Assembly (NCBI GenBank): GCA_037903355.1
Contig: JBAJFE010000026.1
Location: 3,968,001 to 4,032,000 of the forward strand
Direction: 5' to 3'
From: Trichuris trichiura
Taxonomy: Eukaryota > Nematoda > Enoplea > Trichinellida > Trichuridae
Length of the DNA: 64,000 bases
The notes under the pieces are model-generated. The model was not told the origin of the DNA. It searched no databases and saw only the letters and a program-made list of their open reading frames with translations. The position numbers were made by a program, and so were the translations under genes. Shown here one piece after another: positions 49,814 to 62,823 of this stretch; the first letter of the stretch is position 1, and every line of letters starts with the position of its first letter.

Positions 49814-52670
49814 GTTTTTCACGATAAATGATAACCTACTGTTAAGCACCAAACCGTGAGAACGAAAGGACCTGAGGACAGAACGTGCGCCAACCACTGG
49901 ATAGTTTCGTTAGGTCGTTCCCTTTTCTTCTGAAGTAAAATTCGCTCTGCACATGCCTGCTCTCATGCCAAACAGTGTACACGATTAAATACCTGTCTGT
50001 GTCTCCGACAAGCCAGTACAGTTGAATTTTGTTCGAGTCCCATTTGAGTCCTCGCCCGGAAAACCCTCGCAGCTCGGACTGACAACCCATTGTTGCTATG
50101 ATGGAAATTCCTCTTCTTAATGCTGCCTTCATCCCTTACGAAAAGCTTTCATCATAGCCGTTCCCGGTACGACTGTGCACGGAAACGCGTTTTGAATCTT
50201 AAGTCAAAATTATTTTCAGTTTACATTTGATCTGCGCGGTTAGAAGCGTTGGCATCCAAATAATAATGCCATGTATTTTCTATTTATGCTTACATTGCAT
50301 GCAGTGTCCACATTTCTCTGATGTAGCTCCCGTCAAAAAAAGAAACGTATTCAGCAATGACAAATAACAATGGTAACACGAAGAACTAGATGTAAACAAC
50401 GTGCATCAGAAAGGCGGGAACATGGTGGCAACCTCTCGCAAAATGTTATGGAACGTTTCACCGTCTTTGCCCAATCTGCGCATAATCAAATCCTTTAAAC
50501 AGAAGTCCAGCATGTTCCTGTGTGTGTGCTGATTCGTTCTTCATCGCGGCACTTCAGCTGTGATTACATAGACCCCATCTTCAGCGTGTGGGTTGCAGGA
50601 TTCGTTTTGTGAACAAAATAATCCGAGTGGGTAATGCTAAGATGTAGTTATCTTTCCTGCGGCTGCTCGTAGTAAGCGCGCTACTTATCGCTTATGATCG
50701 TACACTCAGCTTGCATGTATTCCCTTATGAGTGAAATCAAGGCGTTGCTGGAATGGTCTTCTACGTGAACGGTGGTGAATTGGCGCATTTGTTGTCAAAC
50801 GCCAACGAATAACCATTGTTATTCCTGCTGTACATGCGGCCACATTAGGTTTTCTCCGCGAGAGGAACAAAGTCTCATTTATCTCAGCCGTTTGCAAGGC
50901 CCTCTGGTAGCTAAAAGAATGCGTTGTACGGATGCTGACGCAAGGGTCCGCATCCTGCTGTTTCACTGCAGGACCGCTTTCCTGTCAATGCCTGGAACAC
51001 ACCCAGCAGAACGGCTGGAAATAGAAAAGAGTAGTGCTGTTGTACGAATGCGTCGCACGGGATAACTAATCTTCGCATTCCTGAACGCTCACGCGCAAAG
51101 GAGGACCAGCACTTCGCTAGACTTCAACTCGTGGCTTTAGCAATGCGTTGAAATTGAACATCATCCGTATTTACTACCATCCTTACTATCCAGCGTTGTT
51201 TCTGCACGGACAGATAGTTCTTACGGCAACAGAAGCTAATCCAGCTCTATGTTCCAGCATGAGTCGTCTGACCACCTTTCTTGGTTAAAGCGTGGCTAGG
51301 AAGCAAACTAGCCAACAAAGCTACTCCGCTTGAAGTGAGCTTTAAAAGTCTGGCGCATTTCTGACGCAGGTTCTCTCTTCGCTTGATCCTCGTTCTTCAG
51401 CCAGATCATCACAGGTGACGAGTAGTGACACCTGTACGTCAACATGAAGCAAAGGAAAGAGTGGCTGAGTTCTGGTAAGGATTCAACCACGTGAGCGAAG
51501 CCTGAATTGCATCGACGAAAGACTATGCTCTTCGTCTGGTGGAATTGTGAAAGTGTCATACATTTCGAGTAGTTTGCAAAGAACCAGCCTATCACCGCTA
51601 TAATCTGTGTGGAACATTTACGGCGTTTGGCTAGCGCAGTTCAACAAAAAAGGCAGAAGAAGCAACATGTCGTCATGCCGCAGCACAGCAATGCGTGACC
51701 AGGACTAAGAACCGTCACAAAAACGAGCTCCCGTAAAGCCAGATGGGAGGTTTTTCCGTTTTCAGGCTATTTACCAGGCTTCGCTTCATCTAATTACCAC
51801 TTTTTCTGTTCATATACTGTCATCTACAGCAGCGTTTTTTTCAACGATGATAGAGTTTCAAAAATGATTATCTGACTTCATCTCCCCCTCCAAACTCCCG
51901 CATTCTTATAGACACAGGATAGAACAGCTGGCCAGTGTTTAGGAAAAAGTAACACATTGCGAAAGAAAATACACTGGTGACTGAACAATTTGTATAGCGG
52001 AAACTCAATTATCGAAAGTGATTTATGCAAGGCGTAGTACCAATCATGAAAAATGGCGATAACCGACGGCTTTCTTTATTTATGGGTTCTGCTTAGCCTG
52101 CGAGCATTCTAAGCTCTATTTTTTCAAAAGCAGCTCTTGCACGCATCAGCTCAGTTGCATTTAAACCATACAGATACAGCACAAAGCCAAATTTTTTAAA
52201 CAAATCTGTCATCAACATGAACTAGCGAAGAAACTGATAAGCCGAACACAATAGTAGCTGAGCAATAAGCCGAGAAAACGACGCAGCGATTAGAGATGTT
52301 CAAGTAGCAATTGCTTTAGGACTTTGTACTACTGCTCGCTGCCCAACTCTTCTTACCACTGCTAAATTAAAAATAGTTTTCTCTGAGAGCAATTTACGGA
52401 ATTGTAGGAACGACACAAAGCGTAAGGCGGTGTATTAAAAAAACTAAACTATTTCTTCAAAGAAGCAGAAAGCTTACAAAATTGACACCCTTCATTGTAC
52501 TATGATTCTACTGTTCTGCTCGCCGAATTCCGATAATCGAAGCGGTCGAGAAAGCGCAACGAACTTGCGAAGCAACCTAGTAAATAGTGCGTCGGCGTAT
52601 GACACTACCGCTACTGGCTCGAACGTCGATCTTGATTAGTCAACGCTAATCCAGATGGCTTCCCTGTCAC
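49814..52670. other. Intergenic, possible retroelement debris
   Basis: At 49842-50132 (minus) a 96-codon frame (KIQLYWLVGDTDRYLIVYTV) faintly recalls a BEL/Pao RNase H start, but I would not rely on it. At about 50590-50800 (minus) a broken frame with GLF..N..C..HA resembles histone H3 only weakly. A block near 51770 recurs near 41700. No intact gene was found. Confidence 0.35.
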
Positions 52671-52671
52671 T

Positions 52672-52679
52672 TATTTATA
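52672..52679 (+). promoter_or_regulatory. TATA box of the H2B gene
   Basis: TATTTATA sits 45 bp before the H2B start codon, giving a short 5' leader, as usual for replication-dependent histone genes. Confidence 0.65.
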
Positions 52680-52724
52680 CCGCCGTCAGAGGGGCATTTG
52701 TCATTTTTCCTTGCAGCTTTTGAA

Positions 52725-53096
52725 ATGGCTGAAACGTCTACAGGTGAAGGCGTGAAGAAAGCTGGGAGCTCTCGCGTGACGATGAAGAGCGGTGACAAGA
52801 AGAGAAGGAAGAAAAGGAAGGAGTCGTTCAGCACTTACATTTACAAAGTGCTAAAGTTATATCATTCTGACCTGGAAATAAGCAGCATGGCGATGTCGAT
52901 CATGAACAGCTTCGTCGGTGATGTGTTTGATCGAATAGCATCGGAGGCTTCCCGTCTGGCCCAGCACAGCAAGCACCATACGATCGGCGCGAGAGAAATC
53001 CAAGCTGCAGTTCGCCTTTTGCTGCCGGGTGAGCTCAGCAGGCACGCGGTAAGCGAAGGGACAAAGGCAGTAGACAAGTACATGAGCAACAAGTAG
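52725..53096 (+). CDS. H2B: Histone H2B
   Basis: Core nucleosome histone, dimer partner of H2A. The 123-aa product has a lysine-rich tail ([20 protein letters not shown]), the histone fold ([49 protein letters not shown]) and the conserved C-terminal helix ([17 protein letters not shown]). I chose the ATG at 52725, giving MAETSTGEG, rather than the in-frame ATG at 52698: the latter lies only about 20 bp after the TATA box, would add nine hydrophobic residues foreign to H2B, and the family length fits the second. No introns. A canonical histone 3' stem-loop follows. The N-terminal tail is diverged from animal consensus, but the fold is intact, so it should be functional. Confidence 0.97.
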   Translation: MAETSTGEGVKKAGSSRVTMKSGDKKRRKKRKESFSTYIYKVLKLYHSDLEISSMAMSIMNSFVGDVFDRIASEASRLAQHSKHHTIGAREIQAAVRLLLPGELSRHAVSEGTKAVDKYMSNK

Positions 53097-53130
53097 GCGG
53101 CAACTCTGTTGCTGTCATTTGACCCCAAAC

Positions 53131-53146
53131 GGCCCTTTTCAGGGCC
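53131..53146 (+). terminator. Histone mRNA 3' stem-loop
   Basis: GGCCCTTTTCAGGGCC followed by ACTA, 34 bp after the H2B stop. It matches the universal histone stem-loop (6-bp stem, 4-nt loop) bound by SLBP, so the mRNA is expected to be non-polyadenylated and S-phase regulated. Confidence 0.95.
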
Positions 53147-56100
53147 ACTAAATCAAATGCGAATCTTTTCGCACTTTGTAACCGCAGCGCAATCACGCGC
53201 TTTTGTCATGCAATGCGCAACTACCGTTTTATACCGTAATGATAGTTAACTTTAGTAAGAGTAGGCAAACTATTCGTCTAATCTGAAAGTATGGGAGGAC
53301 ATGGAGCTATGCCAAACGTAGCGTAACGCTCCAATCGTAGGTAATAATAACGAGGGTTTTGGCGCGCTTGTTGCGGCTAAATAATATTTCTCAAGCGAGC
53401 TGTTGCGTACATGCACTTCATTTAAATATGAGATGGGACTATGAACATTAGACTGCCCGAAGTTCGTATTCAAGCAGTAGAATTACAGGATCTTTGCTCT
53501 TTCGTTCCCGTTGAAAGTAGCTACAATTTGACGTACCTTTCGCTGGTTACTGAATCCTTGCAGCAATGTCTTCTCGTAGCTGTTATAGAATCTTAGCGTC
53601 GATGGGCGTAGAAAATTACCGAACGGGAAATTCACCAAGTAATCGTGCACGTAGTTATGGTCATGCCGCCAACTTTGGTATCTTTAAATGTTCAGTGGCT
53701 GCTTCCTCTATAATTTATTCAAAAACTTGCCACTGTCAATCCCTTTCTTTGCAACCTAAGATGAATACACCCGGATCTCTGATAGTCTCTTCTGTATTCA
53801 AAACAACAGGTTCTGCTCCGTGCGGACAACGGCTACTTTTGGCCGGGAACAAAAGGGTAAAGGCCTGAAGTATTATTTTTAAGCTTAAGAATGAACATTT
53901 AGGCGCATTGGAATAAAGTGCGCGAAACGCATAGAGTCTTGCCACTTGTCCCCCTTATCGTTAGGAAAATGCAGGTTCCTTTCAGGCGAACGTGCTTCCA
54001 TCCAGTTCTGCCTTATCTGGCAAAAATGCCCGCTATCTTCGTTTTCCTTTACCTCAGCCTAAATTAGAATATGCCCTCTTGTTTAGGCGTAGGTTTAGAG
54101 TAGAGTAAATGAGAAAGGGAGTCAAACTTACAGTATGACAATGGGTTCTCGCACCCTAAATACCCTACGTTTGCCGTTGGAATTCAGTAAACAAGACGTT
54201 TGTTTCTTCTCTTTATTACTAATTTTCTGTTTTTCATCAAACATTTTTTTGCGGAGCTTTCGGCCCCAACCTTGGGCTGTCTTCAACGAAAACAACCAAA
54301 CAAACAAAACTACCACAAAACCTTTCCTTGCCTTCACCAGGATCCGCTGGTGACGAGCTTTTCAGTGTTACCAGCCGACGTGGTTTTCCGTCAAGTCGAT
54401 CCTTAACTCATCGAGGTTCGCTCCACGTGGTCGGTGCTACTTCAGAGCAGCCTTCACGCAGCGGACCCCGGTGAAAGCGCGACATAAAATGACGGGGAAA
54501 TCATTGGAACAGCCACTGTAGGCGGGGTTTAAACAAATAAATTTAGACAGTCTGCTCCATTTCCCTTGAGTTTTCATTCCTATTTTCTTTTTTTCTTTTT
54601 TCTCTTTTTTAACCATAGGCTTGTGGTCACCGTTGTGCTCCGTTTGCACCTAGTTTCTATTCTTTTTGATTCTAAGAAAAAAAGGGATTCTATCCTCCAT
54701 CGTGTCCTGTCCTTACCCAAGCCTAAGCCAAAATACAGGGCATAAATTTTAGCTTACACTTAACTAAGGGGAAAGCAGGACGGGTCAACGTACTCGTCAG
54801 TAATGGCTCAACAAGATGATGGCATGTTTGCCACAAGGGAACCTGCATTTTTCGGTCTGTGCGCATCCTCATATAAAGACAAATTAGTATTAGTACGTAA
54901 TAAAGTGGACTTCCAGATATAACGGCTATGGTGGTGCGACGTAATTAAATAATAAGAAAAGCTTTGTGACACTTCTCGCGTAGCGGCCAGAGATGGCGAC
55001 AATGATAGAAGAAATGACCTAACTTTAGCGAAAGTACAAGCGATACTTTCACGGTCTTCTTACGCTTACGTTTGCAACTCTTTTTGTACTATAATTTCAC
55101 GGATGTTTCTCTAGCCTTATTTTGTGGCTTCAAGATTCTGAACAGCAGAGAACAGAAAAATCAACAAGCCAACGCGGCAGCAAACCCGGCCGTGATATCA
55201 CTCGGTCGCAAATGTCTCACAGTTCGGCGACAACTACACCAAAGCTGTAACTCAAACTTCAAACGTAGGCAACGAATTTATCATCAAAAGACTATCTTAT
55301 TAACTAGTGTACCAATGTTTCATGTCAAGTTTATTAACGGCTTCTTCCCGTTCGTTCTTTTAGTGGGTTTTTGCATTTCAGTATTTGCACTTTACTACAA
55401 GTTATTGATGCATAGATTTACTTCAATCAACATCAACAGTTCATAAAGATGCACAGCTAATACGCCGAGGACAATGAACAGGAAAGGTGGCACTGAAGGC
55501 AAGAAATATGCAAAATATAAAACTAACAATGTTTCACTAGCTGCTGTAAACCCTTTCTACAATTCAGTGCTTCAAAACAAACAGCTTTCGCTTTCCACTC
55601 ATAAACGCCTGTCGCTTTGTACGCTTGCTCATTTTTTGACTTTGCAGTCGCGTTAATTACGCCGTTTTCTATTTTTCACCGCTTTTTTGGAACATTTTGT
55701 GCTTTTCAAATGGCGTGAACCTCTTCAGCTCCATGATATGCCCTGTCCTTGGGGCCACGCCCGTATCGTTCCCGCCGGTTGATGAGGCAGCCACACCTAC
55801 GGAATTCAATTTACAACTCGGTCAAGAAACTCAACAGCAAAAAGCATTACCAGCTCCATCCGAGGAATGCGGCTCTAAGGCCTCTGCCATCCGATTCCTT
55901 GAAATGTGAACAGTTACAGACTGCTGAACTGCGTTCGTACCAATTCAAAGAATGAACTTACCAGTAGCGGGATCATCTGTCGCCATGTTGCCCTACACTT
56001 GTTCTTCATAGAACCCATAAGTAGGTTTTACGCAAACGAACAAGTCTGGGCAACAAGTTACGCGACTGCCAACGATACACCGACGATTAACAATGGCGTA

Positions 56101-57379
56101 CTGTATTCGAAAGCGCGCAAGTTATCACAGAATCACAGTTTGACGCGAATGCGTTTTTACTCAGAAATACTAAATGAAATGATTAAACAACAAATCTTCT
56201 ATTGTATTTTATTAAATGAAATACTGGCTAATTCTAAGCGTAAGTTAACTCATGTGCGGTCAAGTTATTTAACTTCCAAAACACATCTCTATGAGTATCA
56301 AAGTCTAACAGAGCAGCGCGAAAGTTTTAACGGTTTCATTCAAGGGTTCTCAGAAAATTTGAATCCTTATTTTAACCGTACACGCGCAACTGCAAAGTGA
56401 AAATATTTCGCGGACTAAACGTTGTTAGCATCAGGATGTTGTAGTGCGCAGAAGAGAACTACTTTTTCCGGTAAAACAATGTTCGTCAGAAAATCGTGCT
56501 CACGCACGTTCGCACTGTTTTCTACTGCGCGTGAGTGTCCTCTGCTGAGCAGCAAAGATGGCAAAATAAAGGAACAATTTCAAACGTGCATCAGAAAAGC
56601 TGAAGCACTGCTGCCACTACCGCTGTTGTAAAGTTGAATAACAGCTTCATAAACAGCAGGTTAATATTTTTGCTTAAAGTTAATGGGTTCTAGCGTTATC
56701 AGCAATGCGCACGTTGGCTTTCGGCAACTACAAATGATTTGAAATAGCCGAGTCATGACGAATCAAGTCTTCATTTGCGTGACAAAGCAGAAAACCTCGC
56801 CAGCTATTGATACTTAGATTGAACTCGAAAGTTCAAGAAGCCAAGACTCTTCCAAGAAACAGCTTCATTAGTCGACATATGAACGATGAGGGTTAATTCA
56901 ACGTTCCTAACGATTTAGAAACGAATAAATACCATCTGGGAAGAGGATTGACTTACGAGACTTCACAATCCCGCGGAAGGTGTTAAGGCAACTAAACTGA
57001 ATTCTTCGCTGCAGATGCTTATTCTAAAATTGCTGCCTATCATCATATTGAATCCATTAGGTCAAGACAATCCATTAAATTGAGAAACTATTCCCGACAG
57101 CTAATTTAGCCTAAGCCTTCTAGCTTCTCGTCCTACTTGAAAAGAAATGTTCATTCCTGTTAAATCAGTGAATTTTCCATGAAGCAAATCCTAAAGCGGC
57201 ATTATATTAACGGAAACGGATTAGTGATGAACTACTGCAAGTTGAAAACCTTCGATAACCTGAACGGAAATTACCAAATAAATTAAATTACTATTTCGAT
57301 AACGGAAAAGAAGCGATTCTCCATCTCACTGACGACGAAACTAGAGAGTTCCGAAAGCTTTAAAAATTAAGGTTTAGTG
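53147..57379. other. Long region without recognisable genes
   Basis: Several open frames exceed 100 codons (55072-55446 and 55906-56400, plus), but they lack domains, convincing splice sites or biased composition that would mark coding. 54540-54610 is a pyrimidine tract. Around 54690-54760 a segment (CCTAAGCCAAAATACAGGGC) resembles the flank of the repeat at 6695-6800. Confidence 0.4.
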
Positions 57380-57495
57380 TATTGGTCCTGTTCAATTTTT
57401 TCCTAATAATCGCTCATCCACCTGTTGGTAGAGCAATTGTTTCGTTGAAATTACTGTTACCAACGCAAACAAGAACGGGAAAAGCCGTAGAAGAT
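57380..57495 (+). repeat. Dispersed 85-bp repeat, copy B
   Basis: Contains CGCTCATCCACCTGTTGGTA, GAGCAATTGTTTCGTTGAAA and ends CGGGAAAAGCCGTAGAAGAT. Together with the 35336 copy this is the best preserved member. Confidence 0.75.
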
Positions 57496-59299
57496 CAATC
57501 AAACCATCAAGAGCAATTTATAACATAGGTTACCATACATACAGCATATATGCTGTAGAGAGCATTCATACCGCAGCTATTTGAGTTATAAGTAATTTCC
57601 ACCATTTAGAAATCGTATGTAATGTAAACACTCCTCGTATGCAAGTACATAAAGCATGCATACTACAAGTGTACCATAGAAACTGTGGGTTTTGCAGCTA
57701 TTCTGCGTGAATGGCGCGCATTCCATGAATATCTTGTGTGTATACGATGTACAACCTCTGTATTATGCGTAGATTGCAGAAACTCTGAAGAACAGAAAAT
57801 ATTTTACGTGTAAGCTGCATGTACTGCATGCAACCTGTTTTCACAGTTGCTACACATGCTTGCTATGCATAATGTTTAATGGATTTACGCCGTGCGAATT
57901 GTCTACGCAAATGCAGGTATGGCAGCTGGCCCAATTGCTTCAAGCTAAGTTGATTTGAAGTCAAGTCGGTTAGGTCAAGTTGAAGCGCACTCTCTTAAAT
58001 GAGGCCGCTGAACGTTAGCCGGGGACACATTTTCTAACGAGAAGGAAATGAATTACCAATCTTTAGTTTCATTAAGAAATTAGTAACCCGATACTATTCT
58101 GTTGGCGAAACATACTGTCGTGTATTAAGCAGATCGCTCGTTATTATTGTTATTCTAAATTAAGACCGTTCCCATGACCCAAAACAAGCTTCACCTGGTC
58201 GAAAGATAATTATGGACAAGGTCCAGGGGCGATATAAAACGACGAAGCAGGGGGAGAAGGTTCGACAGCCGATCTGCACATCTTACAGGTACTGTTTGAG
58301 ATTAGGCAATCTATAGAATGCCGAAAATCTTTAAGCAATGCATGTAACGCCAAATGTATCGTGGTTTCCTAGGCACGATATACAATGCCTAGTGATAAAC
58401 TAACAAAGTATTGAACCCAATCTTTTCACCTATGCTCCTGCAAACCTGCAGTGGTGACACTTATAGGACAAAGCCGGGTGCTCTTTGCTACTTTGCCGGT
58501 TGTAGTTTCCTTATATGTTGACTTAAACACTTTCTTTAATCGACTCTTAACTGATCGCAGGAGGCATTTTAAGTGGCTCCCAGATCAGGACCACTGTAAG
58601 TCTCCTACAATCAGGATATGTGATGCATGACTACTGAATACAGTTATTCGTTATTCCATGAATTATTTTGTATTGAAAACCAAGTTTTTTTCTAGCGCAC
58701 GTGTGAAAATGAATAATGGCGTTACGGATATTCGACCTGTGCAGTCTTTTTCTTATTTTAACCTCCTGTGTCTAGGTATTATTCCCTCGACCTTTCCGTT
58801 TCTTCTTTTTTTATTCTTTCTTTTTTCCTCATTTTAATCTTGTTCGCTGCTTTTAAGTTTCTCAGAAACTTTTGTCCTTTAAATAAATAGTAGTGACTAG
58901 CGCACTAAGTTCTCACACGCTCTCTGCCATTACTCATGCATTGAAGACGGGAATTGCGGTTTCCTGAAAGAATCCAGAAACAAATAAAAAAATTGCACCA
59001 GTGCGGTAATACCATTGTATGAGTTGTCTTCTCATAATCCAAGGTTTCGCGCAGACCACGCAATTCCTGTTCGGTAATTTGAAAGTGCAGAAATTGTCAG
59101 ACTATATAACGCCTGGTTGACTACATTGCGTGTGGTTTCCGATTCCGACATTTTTCCAATTCACGCGTAAAACCCAAAGAATGTTTATTCGTCTTTCAAT
59201 ACATCAACCGTTCGTCTATCCACAGTAACGACCACAACCCCCCGCCTTCCGTCAGTTGCTCCTTATATACTCTTGCTTGCCCCATTAAACTAATTCCGC
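57496..59299. other. Intergenic, no gene seen
   Basis: AT-rich with a T/C-rich stretch around 58790-58860. The right part may contain the decayed 3' end of the BEL/Pao element that follows on the minus strand. Confidence 0.4.
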
Positions 59300-61010
59300 A
59301 CCATCTGGAACAAATGGACCATTACATGTGCATCATAGTGGTCAATATTGACGTCGGGCAGAGCATGACACCTGGCTGGCGCAGGCCATGCGCCTGTACA
59401 TCAACATGCCACAGGAGGGCCGGCCGTCAATCTAATTGCAGGGTACGCACATTGCGCCCAGAATCGTCCGGGACGGTGAAGAAGTTCCTTTGCAGACATG
59501 TTTGACATCGATTCCAAAGGAAGAGCTCGCGCAGCCATACAGGTGAATTAGTACATGTAAGTTTGTGCTTTCTTCTTTCCATTGCGCACACAACGAGCCC
59601 CACGAAATCGAGACCCTTCCGCGCAAAAAAGAAGCATTAGCGTCCGCTTGATGTTGTCAGTGATTCCAGTGTCTGTTCTACGGATTGACTGGCTCCGTAA
59701 AACCGACAGACAACAGTCCTTACTCTCTAGGACAGCTCAGAATGCAGAACTTTTTGGCAAGATAAATAGCGTGTGATCTATGCTGCAATATAGACTCAAC
59801 AGTTGGCATTGTCTAATTGACGATTTCAACATTTTGGAACTTTTCGAAAGGATCAACGCATGGCACGTCTCTTATTCTATCATCAATTCACGGTAACTCA
59901 TCCTAATCCAGAAACGAATCCGCGGCTTCAGCCAACTTGTCTGAAGAATTTCCTGCTTCTTTATCTCTGGAACTGTCTTTGTGCCGAACCCAAACTTCTT
60001 CGGCCTGTCGTAGTTCCTCTACTTGCAAAGCACCGAACCTCCTTTCGCTCAATAACCGTTTCCCATTTGAAAGAAACCGTAAACATCAGATCTTCACTCT
60101 AAAAAGCATGTCAAAATTTTCACAGCGGCCCTCTGCCAAGCCAAGCAGTACTCCGCTTCGACCGTATAAACACACACCGTCCCTGCAATCTCTTCTGCTG
60201 CCGCCATTGACGTTTCCGTGTTCCTTGCTCTTGCCCAGGAACCTTTTGGCTTTTCCAACCAAGTTAACTTATGTCGCCACAGCTGATTTTCTTTGAGGCA
60301 GTCCGTCCTATTTCGTCGAGGCATCGAGTTAGCAAGACTTTCCTTGGTCAGAGAGCGATGCCATCATGATGAGTCTGGCAGTTATTGAATCTCCTACACA
60401 CGGTTGCTTATGTAAAATTTACATTTAAACGAATCGAAAGACAGGATGTCTTTTAACAGGCTTGAATTGTTTCATAGCAGATCTTCAGATTCACGGGTTT
60501 GGCCTGTTGGATGTATCTGTAAGTAAACTTCAAAATGCGCATTCCTCTGCTGTTCCTTCGTCTAGGACTGCACAGAATCCCATTTATCCAAAAAAAGTGC
60601 TACCGTGATGTTTCACTGGGTGCTCCCACTGTTTTCTCTTCTGAGCTGCAACTGATTACGAAGTCATCCACATACAGGTTCTTCAACACTTCCGTAGCCC
60701 CTTCACTACACGTCTTTTTATTTCGCTGTCAGTGAGGGTGCTGTTGTGTCGCTGCGATGGCCGAAGACGAGGAACAACTTAGTCCAAAGCACAGTCCCGT
60801 GAATTGAAACACGGTCAGTTCCGTGCCTGATCCCTTCTCTCTTCGCAGAAATCGTACTGTGTCGCGATCCACCTCACGTAAGACGATCTGCTTCTTCTAG
60901 AACATTTTCTCTGTATCCCCACGCATGCCACAACGGAATCGTCTGAATCACAGTATAACGACAACAATGGCATGTTGCAGTGGCAGTCCTGCATGAATGA
61001 CAAACAAACT
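59300..61010 (-). mobile_element. Decayed BEL/Pao pol (RT to integrase)
   Basis: On the minus strand, in the correct order: reverse transcriptase (about 61000-60560: DRDTVRFLRR, FTGLCFGLS, VLKNLYVDDFVISCSSEE with the YVDD active site); the region before integrase (about 60310-60230: LWRHKLTWLEKPKGSWA); and part of the integrase core (about 59620-59440: FTCMAARALPLESMSNMSAK). Stops and frameshifts are frequent. The orientation is opposite to the gag fragment at 22.8 kb, so these are two separate insertions. LTRs were not recognised, and gag should lie above 61010 but could not be identified. Confidence 0.8.
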
Positions 61011-62823
61011 ATCAGGGAAAGTACGGTACAATGCTATCGTACGTTTCGGAAACAATTCCTTTCTGTCGTCAACGATGTTAGACGGCTGAGTTCTTCGCTG
61101 GTAGGGCATTTTGCAGTTTAACTAAAGGCATCTACTACAACGGGAAAAACAACCGCAGAAGATCAACAGAAAAATTCCGAAATCCATTAAAAGATACCCA
61201 GTAATCTTAAGAAAGTCCTGTATTCAAGGTATAAAGCAGAACAATCTTGTTGACTTGCATAATAAAGCTTCTGACGACGATGATGCAATCTCCACGCGCT
61301 TAATCGGACAGAAGTGAATGATAAGAGCACTATGACTGCTTTAGGCTTCTATTGACTTTATGTCGTTGCATCCGCGGTATCATCAAGGCATAAGTAATGT
61401 CCTGCGCTACTATGTCGCCCAAAAGCAATAGCAGTTGGGTGCACACAGTTGCTCTTTCTGCCAAATCCGAATTACTACGATGATTACTCTTTCTCTTTGA
61501 ATCAGTAATTAAATAAAACAAGTGTTACTTGAATATAAATTGTGGGGTACAAGATTGCAACTTGGCAACTGAGGCAATTACTAAGCGATTACTGGATAAG
61601 TAAAGTGAGCTCCATAAGTCGGGCAAAAGAACGATTTACGTGCTTCACACAGGAACAGCAGAGGAACGTGCTCGGTCTAAGCATGGTAAGCAGATAGGTT
61701 ATGCTTCAAATCATATGACTGCAGCTGTAGAAATTTTTCTCTTGAACGAGAAAAGCCGAACGCAGCATATATTATGCACGCAGAAGGGAAAGAAATAGCA
61801 ATGCAATTTTTCCTACTTCTTTTAACCCGCTCGTGAGTTTCATCCATTGAGGGTTCTAACGCATTCGAAATTTCCGACAGTTGATCTTTTCAGCCATTCT
61901 GCACTTTTACTCGCTCGAAAAAACGACCTGGAGGTCAAACGACCGTCGGTCTAACAACGTTCGGCAAAGCGATTGTCGAACAAGACTGTAGCCCGTTTAA
62001 CTCTTTTTCAGACCTCCAGGACACACGAAGTGTATGCGCCATTAATCGTCAAACGAAACGGAATCTTGAAAATGTTGCATTAATTGCGACAGCTTTTCGA
62101 TCTCATTATCATGAAGTCCGTCAGCATCCAGGCACCAAAATCCTTTGACGAATATATCCGCGGAATCGCTTAACTTTACTTGAAAGCCTTTTCATGGGCT
62201 AACGGCTAGACTTCACAAAATCGAGCCAAACAAAGACTGGACTGCAACAGGTTCCTTAGCGATCCTTGTTTCGTGAATCCGGACAAGGCTTCATCATAAC
62301 AGTACAATCCAATGAAAACAACTAAGCACTTTTCTTCTGCAATGTAAAGCCTTGGACAAAAGTCTCTGGTTTTATTGGAAAGTTTGCTTCAAGCAGTTGA
62401 CAGATCGGCAGATACAAAGCTTTCCTCCACTGAGTTGTCCCCTCATATCCAACGGTTGTAAGGAAACGGACTGACAGGTTTTCAACATTCAGCCTGTGTA
62501 ACTTCGGAACGTCTAAATACCTACACGCTCTGCTGAACCCTTCCTTAACGCGGCAGGGTGCCAGTGGTTCGTACATAACAACTAGATACATTAGCATTTT
62601 CCTTGCTCATTGAGTGGAAAGACCTGAAGGTCAGGAAGGCATTTCAACTTAAGCCTTACGAGAGGGCCAAAGCATTTCTTCAAACTGAAAAACTTTTATC
62701 TCCGATTGTTAAATGCTTAGGCGTTAGTTCTAATCAAATATTCTTTTTTGCTTCTTACGTCGGTGGAATAGACTTCTTTATCCCTCTTTTCGCAGTATGT
62801 AAGTCGCTTCACAGGCTGCAGCA
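61011..62823. other. Intergenic with repeat fragments
   Basis: 61085-61165 carries an eroded copy of the dispersed 85-bp repeat (CGCTGGTAGGGCATTTTGCA; ACGGGAAAAACAACCGCAGA). 61927-62020 has a 10-bp perfect inverted repeat (CCTGGAGGTC/GACCTCCAGG) around 74 bp. An open frame at 62322-62597 (minus) is unassigned. Confidence 0.45.

Noticed and set aside
50590..50800. Histone H3 pseudogene (GLF..N..C..HA trace, minus)
   Set aside because: Spacing between conserved blocks is off and most of H3 is absent; could be chance.
52705..52717. Intron or trans-splice acceptor (CCTTGCAG) before the H2B start
   Set aside because: TATA box and histone stem-loop indicate an ordinary intronless replication-dependent histone. 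The acceptor is probably fortuitous, though spliced-leader addition cannot be excluded.
55072..55446. 124-codon frame with one hydrophobic segment
   Set aside because: A single membrane-like stretch is not enough; no homologue recognised and no start context.
55906..56400. 164-codon open frame
   Set aside because: Longest unassigned frame on the right side, but no domain, no splice context, no coding-like bias, and no similarity I recognise.
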